Shown here one piece after another: positions 46,101 through 59,700 of a stretch of 64,000 nt of DNA. The stretch lies in contig CM061100.1 of assembly GCA_030770545.1 (NCBI GenBank), positions 5,773,501 through 5,837,500 of the forward strand. Direction: 5' to 3'. Position 1 is the stretch's first letter, and the number at the start of each line of letters is the position of its first letter. The notes beneath the pieces were generated by a model, which was given only the letters and a program-made list of their open reading frames with translations, was not told where the DNA came from and ran no database searches. This DNA comes from Macropodus opercularis (Eukaryota; Chordata; Actinopteri; Anabantiformes; Osphronemidae). A program made the position numbers and the translations under genes.

Positions 46101-47689
46101 TGTTCCACTCCTGTAGATGAGGAAGTGCGAATATTAAAAAAAAAAAAAAACTGAGCAGCAGAAGCATGTTTTTATTTTTCATCCCCTTCTTAGTAATCAT
46201 GGCGTGGCCTCTTGGATTTATCTGTTGACCCTTTGGGAGGGAACTTACCCCATAGATAAAAAGAAAACTGGACAAAACAGCAAACAGCTTAGTCCACCTC
46301 AACCAGTTAAAACAGAAACAAGCTTTAATGCTGTTGCCTTAGAATAAACAAAGTATGTTAATAATATCTCATATATATGCATGTGTGTGTGTGTATGCAG
46401 TTATATATGCTAGCAGTTTCAGACATACTGAGGCCTTTGAATTCAACTTTTATTTAGCAAATAATACTTTCATACATACAGTAACAAGTAATTCCCACCG
46501 ATATACAGCACATTCATGAACTAAGAGCTCCTCTGTTAGCACCATTTGTTTATACTGTGTCGACAAAAGGCTGCTCACCAAGCACCACCAACCCCTGATG
46601 AGAGTCGGGCAGTGGACTGGAGTCGCACATGGACAAAGCCTTGAACAGGATGTGTGGTGTGAAACCACTAAAGTGCATTTACGGCACTACAGCCAAATTA
46701 AAACCCTGAACTTTACATTTGATGTTACTTCTACCAGCCATCGTGTAAAATTGATTAAAGATGAACTCCCAGGTGTAAACATATTAATGCATCAATCATA
46801 AAGTATGAACATATGGAAATTAAATACAGTCCACATTTGAAAAGCTTACATCCACTGACGTCTCTCTCAATTCTTTTTTATTGTTAACTAAAGGATAAAA
46901 TTCTGAATAAAAGAAATAATTACATTCTTCCCAATTAAGTTCTAAGAAATAAGGCTTCTGGAGTTGTTCTCTCCTTGAAACTGTGCATGAATTAAACTTA
47001 ACAAGGCCAAAACATTTTAGACTTCTGAAGAAACATTATGAGCCACATCTGGACTAAACTTGGATATTCATGTATAAAACACCGATGTCTTAGAGGAGTG
47101 GTTTTGCACGTGCGACTGCATTTGAGCAGATGGACCTATCCCTTCAACTTGAACAAAGCAAAGTACTTCTTTTACTTGTATTGCAGTACTTGCACTGCCA
47201 CTTAAGTGGAGTTTGTGTTTCTCTGCCACCGCTGTTGTGGGGTTGAGAAACTGCCTCAGACAGCTGTGAGCAGGAGATCAAGCAGTGAACTCAGTGTTAT
47301 GATGATACCGACTGACTTTTGATTAAGTGGAGTACCTACTGTGACTGAAATAAATGCATCTCATCAAAACAACCAAGATGTAACTGACTTTTATCATTTG
47401 TGATCAAATACAATATTTGATAAGACGTATGTATATCTGCACCACATCAATCCCTTAGTCATCCTGATATTCACTATGACACATTTTACTATGCTTATCC
47501 TGAACAAATAAAATGGCTGTTGTGGCCTGTTTTCCCCCACGATTCAAGTAAATATATACTAAATTTTCCATCTGACCTATTGTTCGTTCATAGTTTGAGG
47601 CTTCGGATAATCAGAATTCACAAAGTATACAATTGTTTGACGTTTGACTGAATGGAGAGCATCTTCAAATCCAACTACTACTTCAGTTT

Positions 47690-48440
47690 GTGTTTTAGAT
47701 GTGTCAGCAACGTTCAGCAATTCTTGCAGAATAAATTCAGCATTGCAGTATTCACAGTGCATTTTACCCAAGAAATGCTTTTTTTTCTAGTCACGGTGGA
47801 AGCTGAACAGCAAAAGTTCAGCTTTTTAAGGTCAAGGGTGCTCCATTTAACTTTTTCATATAGTTCTTATTTTAATAATATTCTGCTTTTTCCAGCAATT
47901 TTTTCACATTAAAATAAAAGGGAGATGTTGGTGCTTAAAACCTTCTGCGTACTTTCACCTACAGAAACCATCCAAACGGCTTTTTAAGAACAGGTGTGCT
48001 TCCATTAAACTTTTTCATATCTTTTTATATTATCCTACTATCTTCAACAATTCCTCATACTGAATGGAAAGAATCTTTAAATAAGAATCACTCAGCTACC
48101 AAATTGTTCATCTTTTTTTAGGACACTTCCAACAAATCTATTTCAACTTCCTTTAATTTGAAATTTAGCCACTTCAGGGTGTGTTCCAGATGTTTCAGCA
48201 CCTTGCGGAATACATTCAGCATTACAGACATTACACTATAAATCTTCCATAGAGTGTTGTAATAATAACTTTTAGAGTTTTTGAAATTCAACTGCTTCAG
48301 TTTCTTCTGCATATGTTCAGCCCGGATGAAACGAGTCCTTTTGTTTGTCTTCAGCTCCTTTCAGCAATGTTTTTCCAGATGCGTAAATTCAGCATTACAA
48401 CATTCACAGTGTATTTTCATCAGGAAATCCTTTTTTTAAA
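47690..48440 (-). repeat. Decayed tandem array of about five units of 150-175 bp with coding remnants
   Basis: A recurring plus-strand word TTCAGCAATTCTTGCAGAAT (variants) appears near 47717, 47891, 48043, 48195 and 48360. Units are diverged but share longer blocks, for example AAATTCAGCATT near 47733 and 48385, and CTTTTTAAG...ACTTTTTCATAT near 47822 and 47980. On the minus strand two units encode HCEYCNAEF-type or HCECCNAEF-type peptides; another carries the same motif split by a frameshift. It looks like a dead copy of a repeat-containing protein with a C-x2-C motif. The family is not recognised. Confidence 0.55.
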
Positions 48441-49100
48441 TAAACTAGTGGTCTCATTTAGCTGTGTTGTAAAACGCCAATATATGCATGTTCAATAGTT
48501 TGTGTGCCTGGTAAGGGAATAAGGAGGTTAGGCGTATGAGGAAAACATCTCTAGGACGTACCTCTGTGCACAATCCAACTTATTCAAAGTACTTAAAATA
48601 AATGTCCTATATTTGGGCAGTTCTGTGTCTGACTCTGCACAGTAATGAAGTAAATCAATCATCATGCTTACTTAAAGCACAAAACTATAATTGTGTGCCT
48701 CTAATGTAGAGTCATTTCTTACATCTTATGTTGCCAAAAATCCCTGCACTCTGTACTGCACAGTCGAGTAGACTGGAATAGAGATCCCAAATATGAAATA
48801 CAAATTTGTTTAAGGCTTGTGAAAATGTTTCCACTCTGGGAGGGATTAAAAATAGAAATCAGCTAAACTGAGGGATGAATAGGGGTCACTTCAATCACGC
48901 TTTCACTGCATGTTTGTATTATACAGAGCAGAGTCAGTGACTGGGAGCAGGGCTTGACCAAAGCCCTGTTTCACACTAAATACTTTGCTTTCCCTGGTTC
49001 TTTAATCAAATGCACATTTTCCTGTCCACTGTAATAAATGTCTTCCAAGATGGTGTATGACCAACGATCTCAAAAAGCAATAATGCAGAGAAATGGCTAA

Positions 49101-49134
49101 CCCCCCCCCCTACACACACACACACACACACACA
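49101..49134. repeat. C run and (AC)n microsatellite
   Basis: Ten Cs, a T, then about eleven AC dinucleotides. Confidence 0.95.
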
Positions 49135-51778
49135 GGAGATGCTCTGGAAAAAGAAACTGTGACGTCTAGTAAAATTCCATCAGCATACACTCCAAAACCC
49201 CCATAAAAACCTTTTCAATCTATATGTTAATACTACGAATTAAAATTTAATAACAAGAGATATTGAAAAAGCAGACTTGAATTATCCAAAAATAAATCCT
49301 CAAAAATCAGGCCCCTAAAATTAGAAATTCAGAGCGGCATCCAGTCTGCTGCTAAACCCTTGTAGGCTGGCAGATTAAATTTTTGATGAAAATCAAAATT
49401 ACACTGCACACTGACGCAGGAGCAGCAAACCTGGCACTATTGTGATTTATGGATTCATTAAACCCGCGGGAGTTTCACCCCTCCCCTTTTCACTCAAAGA
49501 AATGAGATTTGCTTTGCTGAAAATTTGTATTTTCAGACAAGCTACTCAGGCTCTGCTCTACCTTCAGAAAATGGTCAAGGAAAAAAGAAGCTTCTGTGTA
49601 CATAACCACTGCACGTAAACAGGCCTAATTTTCATTGCTGCAGCAATTGAACGTTCTCATGCATTATTCATGAAACCAATAAGGTTCATTTTTACAAAGG
49701 AAAAGGAAGGAGAAATATGTGCAGAATGCACAGAATTTTTTTAATGCAGGCAGCCCAACCCCTGTAAAGCCTTTCCCTGGAGACTAATTTAAGTTAGGTC
49801 ATTTTCAGACATTTTCAACATGCCACTAAGAAAACAACAGAACACAAGATGCTCACAACATTTAGAAATAATGTATCTTTCATGAGATACTTTCAAATAA
49901 AATAAGTGGCATAAAATCAAACTGGAGCCGTTAGTGGAACAATCCTTAACCTTTTAAAGGAAAACAACAGTTCTGTGCTAAGTTGATGACAATTAAAACA
50001 ATAGCTAAGTTTCACAAAATGAAACCCACAGGCTGTGTGATATGATCCCTCACCTTCTTGTGCGTATCACAGCCTGGAGGGACAAGTTTCACCTCTCCAT
50101 CCAAACGATTCGCTCCAAGTATCCTCCATGAAGCAAAGCTTTTGTTCATTAAAGTAATGACAGCCCAGCATTCCTCTTCCCTTACTTAAAACGAGAACCC
50201 TTCCAGAATAAAGTTCCCATTAACCAAGTAATGGGTTGAGGTGGGTTTTTGTTGTTGTAACACTGCAGTATTATTCCAGAGGGCTTTATAACTCATTACT
50301 CGTTCCTTCAGGTATTCTGCATATAAACATTCCCATCACTCACGCACCGATCCAACCCTATTAAACTCACGACACTGGTTGCCTCTCTTCTATTCTGTAC
50401 TTTAACAGAAACTGCTGCTTTTTGATTAAACTTTCCAAGCAAAGGTCAAAATCTACACTCAGCTTTTTGCATAGCAGCCACACAATTTCCAGCAGCGCTT
50501 TGAATTTATACAGATTTGAAGGTCAGAATTAAAATTACCCACAGCAAAATGGCCTCCGCAATTTCCCTTTACATTAAAATAAAAGCAAGCCACGCAAAAT
50601 GGAGAGTGTTTGGTGTCTGCAGGATTAATATAAACAGTAGAGGCAATGGTTGTGATTGTTTTTCCTGCCCTCAAATTGTGCTGACATGGTCTCTCTTCTT
50701 CCAGTGCTACTCGGTTCACTTTGGACAGCTATTTTCCACTTACACATTTCCAAACTCTGCTAATAAAAAGTCTGAATTCTCCCCTGCTTACAAAGTGGCA
50801 AATCACATCTAGGTACACAAACTCAGATTCAGGCCAAAGGAAGAGAAGATGTGCAGTTATGTGTGCGTTCGGTCAGACAAACGGGATTGATTCAACTTGA
50901 GAATCCTGTGAATAGCATTTTTAAACCATTATCAAACCTTCAAGGCCATAATGTGTAATATTAACAAAACCGATGAGAGAATGAACCAAATTAACTTTGC
51001 AAACAGCTTAGACCTCATTTTTAATTGATTTGCAATAAAACCACAAGGCGCTTTTTATTCTAATGCAGACAGCCAAACCAGCTGAATTCATCAAAGTCTC
51101 AACCAATAACCAATTCAATAACCAAGTCTCAAAACTAGTCTCATTGCAATTTTTTTTAATTTCCCAAAACGTCTGCCTACAGGTGGCGCCATTGACACCC
51201 AGATTTAAAATCCTCTATCTTCCTAAAAATAAAAAGTCCAAATGTGCCTTGGACGTGACGACACTAAGGTGTTTTTTTTTGTTTAAATCCACGTTCGTGT
51301 ATCTGAATCAAGTCGCCATCAAAACGAGCCAAAGTGCCTGACTTGCGAGTTTCAGAGGAGCAACTCCGGAGCTCTGCTCAAATTTGCAGGAAAATTCATA
51401 AAACATGGCTGCAGGAGGTTTTTGTGTTTCAGATTGTTCCTCCCCTCATCGTCCTTCATGTTGCCACTATCGCCTGGTCTCCGGAGCGCAGCGGCGGTTT
51501 TCCAACTGCGCGCACGGGCGACCGGTCAGCACTTACACGGAAACTTCATTAGGAATATTCCGTGGGAAAAAAAAACACAACACATCAACAGATTAGGTCT
51601 GTTTCGGGCGGCTTCAAAGCCCGCACCTGGTTCCGAAGCGGCCAGTAGTGCAACACCGCCGGCAGGGTTCGTGCGCCAGGTCCAGGCTACAGAAACTTGA
51701 TATGCGCTGGTGAAATTTCTCAAATTCGGGATTTGTAATTCAGGAGGGGGGGAAAGCAAACACTGCGGTTTGACATAC

Positions 51779-51900
51779 CTCCAAAAACGATGCAGCTCAT
51801 GCGAACCGGGCTCCGTCTCCAGAAAGCTTCCCTCCCCGACCAGAGGTGACTGCACAACTGCTTCCTCAACAAAATTCTGAATTAGTTATGAGAAATTCCA
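51779..51900 (-). other. znf618: Candidate non-coding first exon of znf618
   Basis: Donor GGAG|GTATGT at 51778 is strong. An alternative donor, CCGT|GTAAGT, lies at 51536, which would extend the exon to 51537. The 5' end is unknown and no ATG-started frame continuing into exon 2 was found, so it is probably untranslated. Confidence 0.3.
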
Positions 51901-51906
51901 AATGTT

Positions 51907-51926
51907 AAAAAAAAAAAAAAAAAAAA
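51907..51926. repeat. A20 homopolymer
   Basis: Twenty consecutive As (T on the znf618 strand) inside the CpG-rich region. Confidence 0.95.
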
Positions 51927-51940
51927 TCACCACGGCGTCT

Positions 51941-51945
<5 letters not shown>

Positions 51946-51981
<36 letters not shown>
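51946..51981. repeat. (CT)n / (GA)n microsatellite in promoter region
   Basis: About 18 uninterrupted CT dinucleotides; GA repeats on the znf618 sense strand. GA-rich runs near start sites can act as binding sites for GAGA-type factors (inference). Confidence 0.95.
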
Positions 51982-51982
<1 letters not shown>

Positions 51983-52159
51983 CCGCCGCAACACGCCGCG
52001 TTACATTTTTAGTGGAGAGTAATGGCGTGATGAAAGGTGAATTCGCCGAGGTTTGGTCGATCCGCGCAGCCTCTCCGCGCCCGCTGTTGCGGTTCCTCCT
52101 GTGGAAATTTTTTCGTCCGCCATATACAAGGGCAGATTCTGAAATTGCTGCGCCGGCCT

Positions 52160-53600
52160 GTGTATTAGCCTACGTGAAAAAAAAAAAAAGAAAAAGGAAA
52201 AAAAAAAGTCTGGGAAGAAGAGAGAGAGGGGGGGTGGCCGACCATAAAGTTACACGGGGGTTAAAAAAGAGGCTGGGAATTATGCAGAGGGGAAAATTCT
52301 CATGTCAACTGAGAATATTGTTCAGTTGAGCGACTGAGACGTTAGGATTGATTTCCATATTGAAAATAATAACCTCTGAACGGGTTAATGTTTAGTGATT
52401 TATCTATCAAATTACCTCCGCCAGCTACTGGGTAATGTTCATATTTACTGTGCCACAGTCTTTATATTAGTCATCCTTTCAAAGGTAACGTTGCAGCATC
52501 CATGAGCTTTTTCCAGCGTCGCCTTGAAGCCGAGTCAATTCGCCTCCGCGGATGTTACAGCTGTTTGCTGCAGCAGCCAGACGCTGCTTTTTAAAGGTTA
52601 CTTTAAGGCAAAGGTTTTGGTTGGCCAACAAATTTCGATTTCAAAACCTCACTTTGAGAATTAGCAATATTTTTTTTTCCTTTTGAAATACTGTAGTTTT
52701 TCTTTTTAAAAAGAAAGTTTAGTATCATGTTGTTTATGGAAAGATTGTGAGCAAATAACAAATAAATGTACATTTCTTTCTTAGTCTGCCATGACAGGGG
52801 CTCCTTCTACATACTAATACTGAGGAGCCTTGTGTTGTCCACAGACAGACAAGGCAGAATGTGCAGGGAACAGGTATATATATATTTAAATGTTCGATTC
52901 AATAAGTTCACAGTTATCTGTTGATTACCTACATAATTATCTAATAAATTAATAAAAATAATTTCTAGGCTTGTCATGGTTTGTGTGTAAAGCCTAAATA
53001 TCGTAAATTAAATGTGGGTAATATCCCCAGTGACTTAGATTTACTGAAAAAGGGAAGATTTATTTATTTGTTTTACATTCTGCCAGGATTAATTCCCCCA
53101 ACAAGTCATTTCACTCATTTAATTTCACAGTAAATTATAATGACCAAACGTAAAGAGGGTCAAACAAGTGCAGCAAAGTACACACACAGTTTGGAGAAAC
53201 TAATTCTGGGGCGTTTATTTCTGGTAACAATGATGACCAAACATCAACATACTGTTGACCAATGACCCTGATTTACAGCATGATGCATTTTGTGTGATAA
53301 TAATAACAATAGGAAGAAGAAGACGAACATGAAGAAAGTAACTGTAGTAACTGACAATGAAAACAACATTACACAACAACGCATTATTATAAAAAGAGCA
53401 ATCTGGAAAGTCGGATTTTAAAAGCAAGGATAGAAAGATGGCAAAGAATTTATGGAGTTAATCATTTATGTTACATAATCTCATTATGCCACTAAAAAAA
53501 CAACTGAATGTAAAGAAGAGAAACCAAGAGGCTCTTCATTAAAAGAAGGACACTATCTCAATTTGGAAATGATTAAACTGGGCATAATTACTTCTCCGTA
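52160..53600. other. Upstream flank of znf618
   Basis: An A/G-rich low-complexity run at 52179-52240, then AT-rich sequence. No gene is recognised. Confidence 0.6.
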
Positions 53601-53609
53601 AAACACTAT

Positions 53610-53790
53610 CAATGGTTCATCGCTGCATCCACTAAGTTAAAACTAAAAATTGCCTTCTCTGTTCTCAGCTCACTTCAGATGGTCTGAGGCAAGAGTCTCG
53701 TCAGTCCTGTGGTCTGATGTTGTTTTTACAGATAATGATGGACATGGACCATCTGTTATCTACCCAAAGCTCATATGCTGCCATCCAGAT
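53610..53790 (+). mobile_element. Decayed Tc1-like transposase fragment
   Basis: Plus-strand translation reads SAHFRWSEARVSSVLWSD, then DNDGHG, resembling the AHLKWTEAKW...VLWSDE...GNHG segment around the first catalytic Asp of Tc1 transposases. Upstream nucleotides (GTTCATCGCTGCATCCAC and on) also resemble these elements. No inverted ends were found, so it is an isolated fragment of a different, older copy than the one at 36.2 kb. Confidence 0.5.
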
Positions 53791-56700
53791 AATCTTAACA
53801 TAAGTCTAAGTATAATAACTTTTATAATAGGACACTACTCATTTGAGAAAGTGAGCGGCAAACCACATTCTGTATGAATTCTCAAAAGTCCAAGAGTCCG
53901 AGAGGTCCAGGTGCTAAACTGACTTTGTGTCCAGACACGTCAACGTCACACGTTTTAAAACATGTCCTGCATTGGGTTTTGAAAATGCAACAAAAGGAGT
54001 CTTGACTTGGCATCAAAATGAAACTGAAATGTGATATTTTATCCATCAGTGTTTATACTTACATTTCACTCAGTCCTACAGCTTTTCTCTCTGGTCTTGA
54101 AGTATGTATGTACCCTCGCTCTTGTCGTGCATATATTCACTGCGCCCAGCAGAGAGCACCAACACACCAAAGAATTTTACTCATATGCGGTGGCCTGCGA
54201 TTATACCGCATCTGTTCGTCCAATCCAGTTGTTCTCTGCATCTCCCTCTGCTGTTGGTGCTCTGCAAAGGCCTGATGTGTGTCACTCCATCAGTCTCAGA
54301 TTTCATCCTGGTTTCTTGACAGCTCCCTCATGGAGTAAAGTTCATCGGTTAGTCTAAGAGCATTGTGGTGACGGTAAATAAAAAAGAGCATAGCAGGGAT
54401 GTTATTTAAATTGCATCTATATATTGTCGGATAGCTAATATAAATTTATACATAGTCTTGGAGTCTTGGATACATAGTCTTAAGTGTTTAAAGTCCAAAA
54501 AGCTAAACAAACTATGTTGTGTGATATACAATAAACAATACCATCAACTATTTTGGGAAGAACTTATATACTTACAGAAACACGTGGTACAGAACAGTGC
54601 ATATGATCAGACGTGAAGTGTTTCCACATGTGATGTGGATGTGGTTACTGGCATTGAACTGACCCCACGCGGATGGAAAGCTATTTCGAATGCCGCTTAC
54701 ATAAGTGACTTCCTGTGGTTTGGGACAGTGGTGATTTTTGACGGCAGCTCGATAGTTGACTATTTCTGTCCAAGGGATTCTGGTGACACCGTAAGTTGTG
54801 TCTTAAATCACTGTGTTGTTACACAGTGGTGTTACTTCCGCCACAGTGATGACAACCAAGAGGTGATGTTGCAGAAGTGGGGCATGAATCAAACCATTCT
54901 TCACAGTAGCTCCAAAGATGCTCACACGGCTCAGGAACTGGGGGGAAAACCTATTTTAGTAAACACACTACCACGAAATTACAAAGCGTGCCACATCTTT
55001 CCTCACTTTTCACAGCTCAAGGTTGGCCTGACCTTCTCTCAACCTACTTTTTGAGAAATATTCCTTCCTTCCTGGCAGAAGAAACAACAGATGAGAGTTG
55101 CTGACAATGAGGATGCTATTTTTTTCGGAGTGACCTACTTGGGCTGAGAGCCGTCAGACCTTTGCTGCATGCTCAGGAAGCAGGCATAACTTAGACAGTT
55201 CCAGACACAGTGTTGTTACTAACATGCAGGTCGTCCAAAACCTGACAAACATAACAGATTAAAAAGAAGAACAACTGCCAGAAAGGCACCTGTGTGTCGT
55301 GAAGATAATCACAGAAATATCTAGAACTAATGAGTGATTTTCACATCAAAACAATGAAATAGGCATGTGTACAGTATAAATATTTAAACTAATAATATAC
55401 ACCATGAGGCAGAGCTGCTAATACATCCGTACTGCAAATATGTTGACATTCATGTGCAAATACAGCAGATGGCCTCTTTCAGGCCATAACACAGAATGAC
55501 AGTGTTGATCCAGACGGAACATGTTCAAAACAATGATACAATGCTGCTCGTTAAAACTGTCAAGTACCTCAGAGCAACCAGCCATTAGATGGCGAAAGTT
55601 TCTACTTTAGCTAATAGATATTATTGAAAGAAGAAAACATTTGTTGTTGGGTCGACCACAAGCAACTAAAGGCAGGTAAGAGTCCTGCCTTCTGATTGTT
55701 ACGTTGCCAGGTAATTGCAGGTTTTTGTTTCCATGCACAGCGTGTCATTTAGGATCTGTTTAGTTCGGATGCTCGAACCAGAGGCAAAATACACAACAGA
55801 CAACAATTGATGAGTGATAAAACGAGCGACGGTTCTAGTAGCACTGTTTGTGAGTGTGTGCGAAACATTTTGCCTACAGCACTTAGTTCGTTTTATGCCC
55901 CTTTAACCTCAGCCTGCAGGTAATCAGCAGTCTTCAACCCATGAAAAGAGCACATGGCAAAAAAGAAAAACATGCTTCAATACCATCTCTGATGAAGACA
56001 AGAGAAGTGAGTAATATAATTATAGTTATGATAAGGCAGCGTGAACCGAGTAAACCCGCTTTAATATGCACTAGGAGTCAGGAGAGGTTGAGGAAGAAGC
56101 TAAGAATAAATCATACAGTGATTGTGCAGTAGGCCTCTGCTGCCCACGATGACAACATGCGTCTGATTACAGCAATGCTTTTCCCAACGCTGATTATAGC
56201 CACACGCTGCCGCTACTTGTTTTTATGTACAGTACAGTCAAGACCACAACCTAAAATCATCATCAAGGAAGTGAACGTGCCTGAGGATGAATTCAGCGTA
56301 TTTGTAATGTTCTCTGTTCAGCGAGGTGATTAATAATGTTGGACTTAATTTAAAACGTGTGATGAAACTTACAGGGTGATTTATAATTTGTATCTTGCCA
56401 AACGTCACTCGGACATGATTCCTTGTCCTTCCTGCGTTTATCATTTATCTAAAAGGATCAGGATCATTTCTTTGACATATTAGCCTGCTGTTAGTTACAT
56501 GAATCCAGTTTTTTTTCTCCATACTGAACCAGCAGAGCACGTTCACTACAGCCTTATTAAGTTTTTTGTTGCACTCGATTGTACCTTATCACAAAAGTGG
56601 TTTGGTGCTCAGTATCTGCAGCTTACTGCGAGTTGGAGTCGGGTCATCCTGTTCTGTCTTTTATCTGTCTTTCTGTTCCTTCTTCCTCTTTAGCTTTCTG

Positions 56701-59700
56701 TGTCAGAGTCATCCTTCTGCCGTCTGGCTATCCACCAGAACTGATTCATCATACAAACAAATGCTATTCTCATCCCTCTTGAGACAAAAACATGTGGGCA
56801 CCGCAGGATTTAATGATTCAACTTTGAAAGAGGTCCTTAGAAGACCAAACCTAGAGGGGTAATGATAGCTGGAGTCCTCTACAGTGATATAAATACCTGG
56901 AAGCTGTATCCCTGATAAGCTCTGAACTCTGGCCACTGCACAATCTACATTGCTGAGTTCCTTACCAGCTAAATTAAGAGCATACACTGATAGATAAATT
57001 GAATTTATTTTCATTGAAAACAGTGACAGTGACCTAGGTGCACCATCTGCCATCACTCGGCCAAAAGAACAAAACCAGGAAGCAAGCCAAATCACACAGA
57101 CAGATTACAAAGCACCCCAAGTATGAAGGAAAACAAAGAGCTCTTTCCATCTGCAGATGGAGGAGTAGACTTGCCAGAAATTACAGATGGCGACAAATTT
57201 CCTCAAAGGGGCAGATGTCTTCTTCTAAAGCTGAGAACAATACAACCATGCAATAAATGACGCTTTGTTTGGATTGTTAAAGTTTACATGATTCAAGCTC
57301 CAATAGGACCGAGACCGAAGTTGGAGTAGAATTCATCTAGTTGCATCAACGAGTGCAAACACCAGAGTAATATAAGAAGCAGCATAAACACAATCAGATG
57401 TTGTGCTCGTGGTGTTTATGTGTCCCGTGCTCCACATGCTGCACTCGTCGTCTCAGAGCTGACCCAGAGCAGAGGTTGTGGCAGGTGACGAGCGTCGGGC
57501 TGCCTGACCTCCGACCAGACAGCTGAACACACACACAGATCACAAATGTGATGCAGGGAACGAAGAGGGACGGCCAGGGCACATCAGGAGACCATGTGCA
57601 CGTTACAGATTCAAGCACCGAGCTGAGCCATAAAGCCACCAAACAAAAGAATGAGCCGGCCTTCAGCGGGATGACTCCCAGCCACATCATGCTTTGTCAG
57701 CACTTTTTTAAAAGCAAACTGAACGTCCTCATTGCCAAGCACAGCCTTAGATCTCAGTTTTTAACAAAAGGCGTTTACGTAACTGTAACAGTGCACATGT
57801 GGGTCGAGAGGAACCTCGGACAAATTACTGAGGTAAAAAGTCCGACTTTTCAAGGTATTGGTGAATTACATTCTGAGACTCATATATGAAGGAGTGCGTG
57901 TGTCTGACCTGAGCGTTGACATCTTAAATGAGCAGTCTATAAATGGAACCTCATTAGTGGGCTGTTATTATAGAGGCAGGGCATCTCAAGGACCCTCGTG
58001 GGTTTTAATTCTGCCAGTGATACAACACTGAGGCTCTTTCACTAAAAGAGTGCACATCTCACTTCTGCTCTCACCTATAACATGTTATGTTAGAGTGTCA
58101 TTGTTCACTATGGTGAAGCTGATTTTAATCATTTCTGCTGAATAATTCAAGTGTGGCCTCAAAGTCACAATGACCTCGCTGCTGATCATCATATATTATA
58201 CAGTGTATCCAGTGGTTTCACATTCAGATGTAACAACAACAACAGTCCTGAAACTGTATTTAATTTACATACAAAGATATATTGAAGTTACATATTCGCT
58301 GGGACCACTGGGAAAATATTGCACTTTTACCTCAACACTGCACACGTTGGTTGGAGGAATCTTATTTCTTATATAAGTAGCAGAAGTCAAACCCAAACTT
58401 ATTTCTTCTTTTCAGTATTTCTGTGTTCTGGCCATAGAAACGTTTTATTTTGACATTTTGTGCTCATGCCACCTCGTCCGCCTTTGTGTCTTTTTTTTTC
58501 ACTATGCTACAGTACAGGTTGCGTAACATTCATCCATTCAATATATTTGCCCAACCGGTCACATTTTATCTAGAGCTGTGTATTGAGCTCTTTGAAGCCA
58601 GTGCTCTAATGTCGAGAGCCTTTTTTTATGTTGGTGTTTTTCATTTTCCATATTCATCACCGTCTGCCTAATCTACGCTCAGGGTCCACTTGTGAGGCCG
58701 GGTTTTGTTTGCTTTGTCCTGAATGTAGCATGACAAGCAGCTGAACGTAAGTGCAGCCAGAGGGAGACGTGAAAGAGCTGCTTTATTCATCTTAATTCAT
58801 AAGTAGATGGATGACATTCTGCCTTTGGCTTGTTTGAGAAATCATAAATCAGTTTTTTAAATTTCTCCTCACATCCCTTGACCCAGCTTCAGATTTTTCC
58901 AGCATGTTCTTCCTCTCGCTCTCCTTTCTCAGTCCTACCCTTACGTTGTCCTCCGTCCCCTTCAGTGTCTCTCACTGTGTTTCCTGTTTCTTCTTTAAGC
59001 TCATCACCTTCCCTCCCTCCCTCCGTCTGTCTGTCTCCTGTGAATGAACACTCAGTGATTGAGATTGCAAATGGGACTCTGCAGCCTACACAGGGATGTT
59101 ACAAAACACCGCAGCACCAGTTATTCATAGTGCTGGCCTACATTCATCAGTACCTATGTAAGTACACACACCTACACTGTGAATGGATTGATTCATAAAA
59201 CGTTTGTTAATAATATTCTAACTGAGTGATTCACACATGAAGGTTTGAGAACAGACCTGATCTAAAACTGTGCTCACATTCACTGCTGCTGCTGCTGATG
59301 TTGAGACGCTGCGTTGCTGAAAACCCCGCAAGCAAAGCTGAGGTTCAGTGTCCCTGTGGTTTAGTGGATGAGATGGATGGCTTGTCCTCAGCAAATGTAA
59401 ACGCTTTTAATTCCTGATTGCTCTCAGATAAGACAGCTCCACATCTGTGTAATGTTAGTGCACTCGCGCTGTACTAGTTGGAATGATGATGAATGTACAC
59501 TACAACCTGAATTCAAGCTAAGTTCTATGCTGATAAGTCTATTCATCTAGAATCTATGAAAGTTTATTCTACTTAAATAACGTTTAGTTCAAGGCTACTG
59601 TAAATACACAGGGTTGCTAGTGTCTGACCTCCAGTTAAATCAGTCTTAAAAAAAACGTTTTTGCTGAAGAAACCATTAAAGTTGTTCTTTAACCCGTTTT

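Larger units (their letters stand above)
43169..51778 (-). other. znf618 first intron (5' end tentative)
   Basis: About 8.4-8.6 kb between the acceptor before exon 2 and a candidate first-exon donor in the CpG-rich region. It holds a decayed tandem array near 47.7-48.4 kb and a C/CA simple repeat near 49.1 kb. Otherwise it is AT-rich with no recognised gene. Confidence 0.55.
51460..52150. promoter_or_regulatory. CpG-rich region, likely znf618 promoter
   Basis: Many CpG dinucleotides (for example 51481-51540 and 51981-52110) in otherwise CpG-poor DNA. It lies about 8.4 kb upstream of znf618 exon 2, where a first exon is required because exon 2 begins at a splice acceptor. No TATA box is apparent. 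Confidence 0.6.

Noticed and set aside
51526..51855. Protein-coding first exon for znf618
   Set aside because: The frame opens with GTG, and joining it to exon 2 through the 51536 donor puts it out of frame with the znf618 start codon.
54635..55054. 139-codon plus-strand open frame
   Set aside because: It begins with GTG rather than ATG, no domain is recognised, and no convincing splice acceptor or donor was found; most likely chance.
57394..57690. Minus-strand frame with two hydrophobic stretches, possible small membrane protein
   Set aside because: Hydrophobicity alone is weak evidence; the frame has no family match and no supporting splice or promoter signals.
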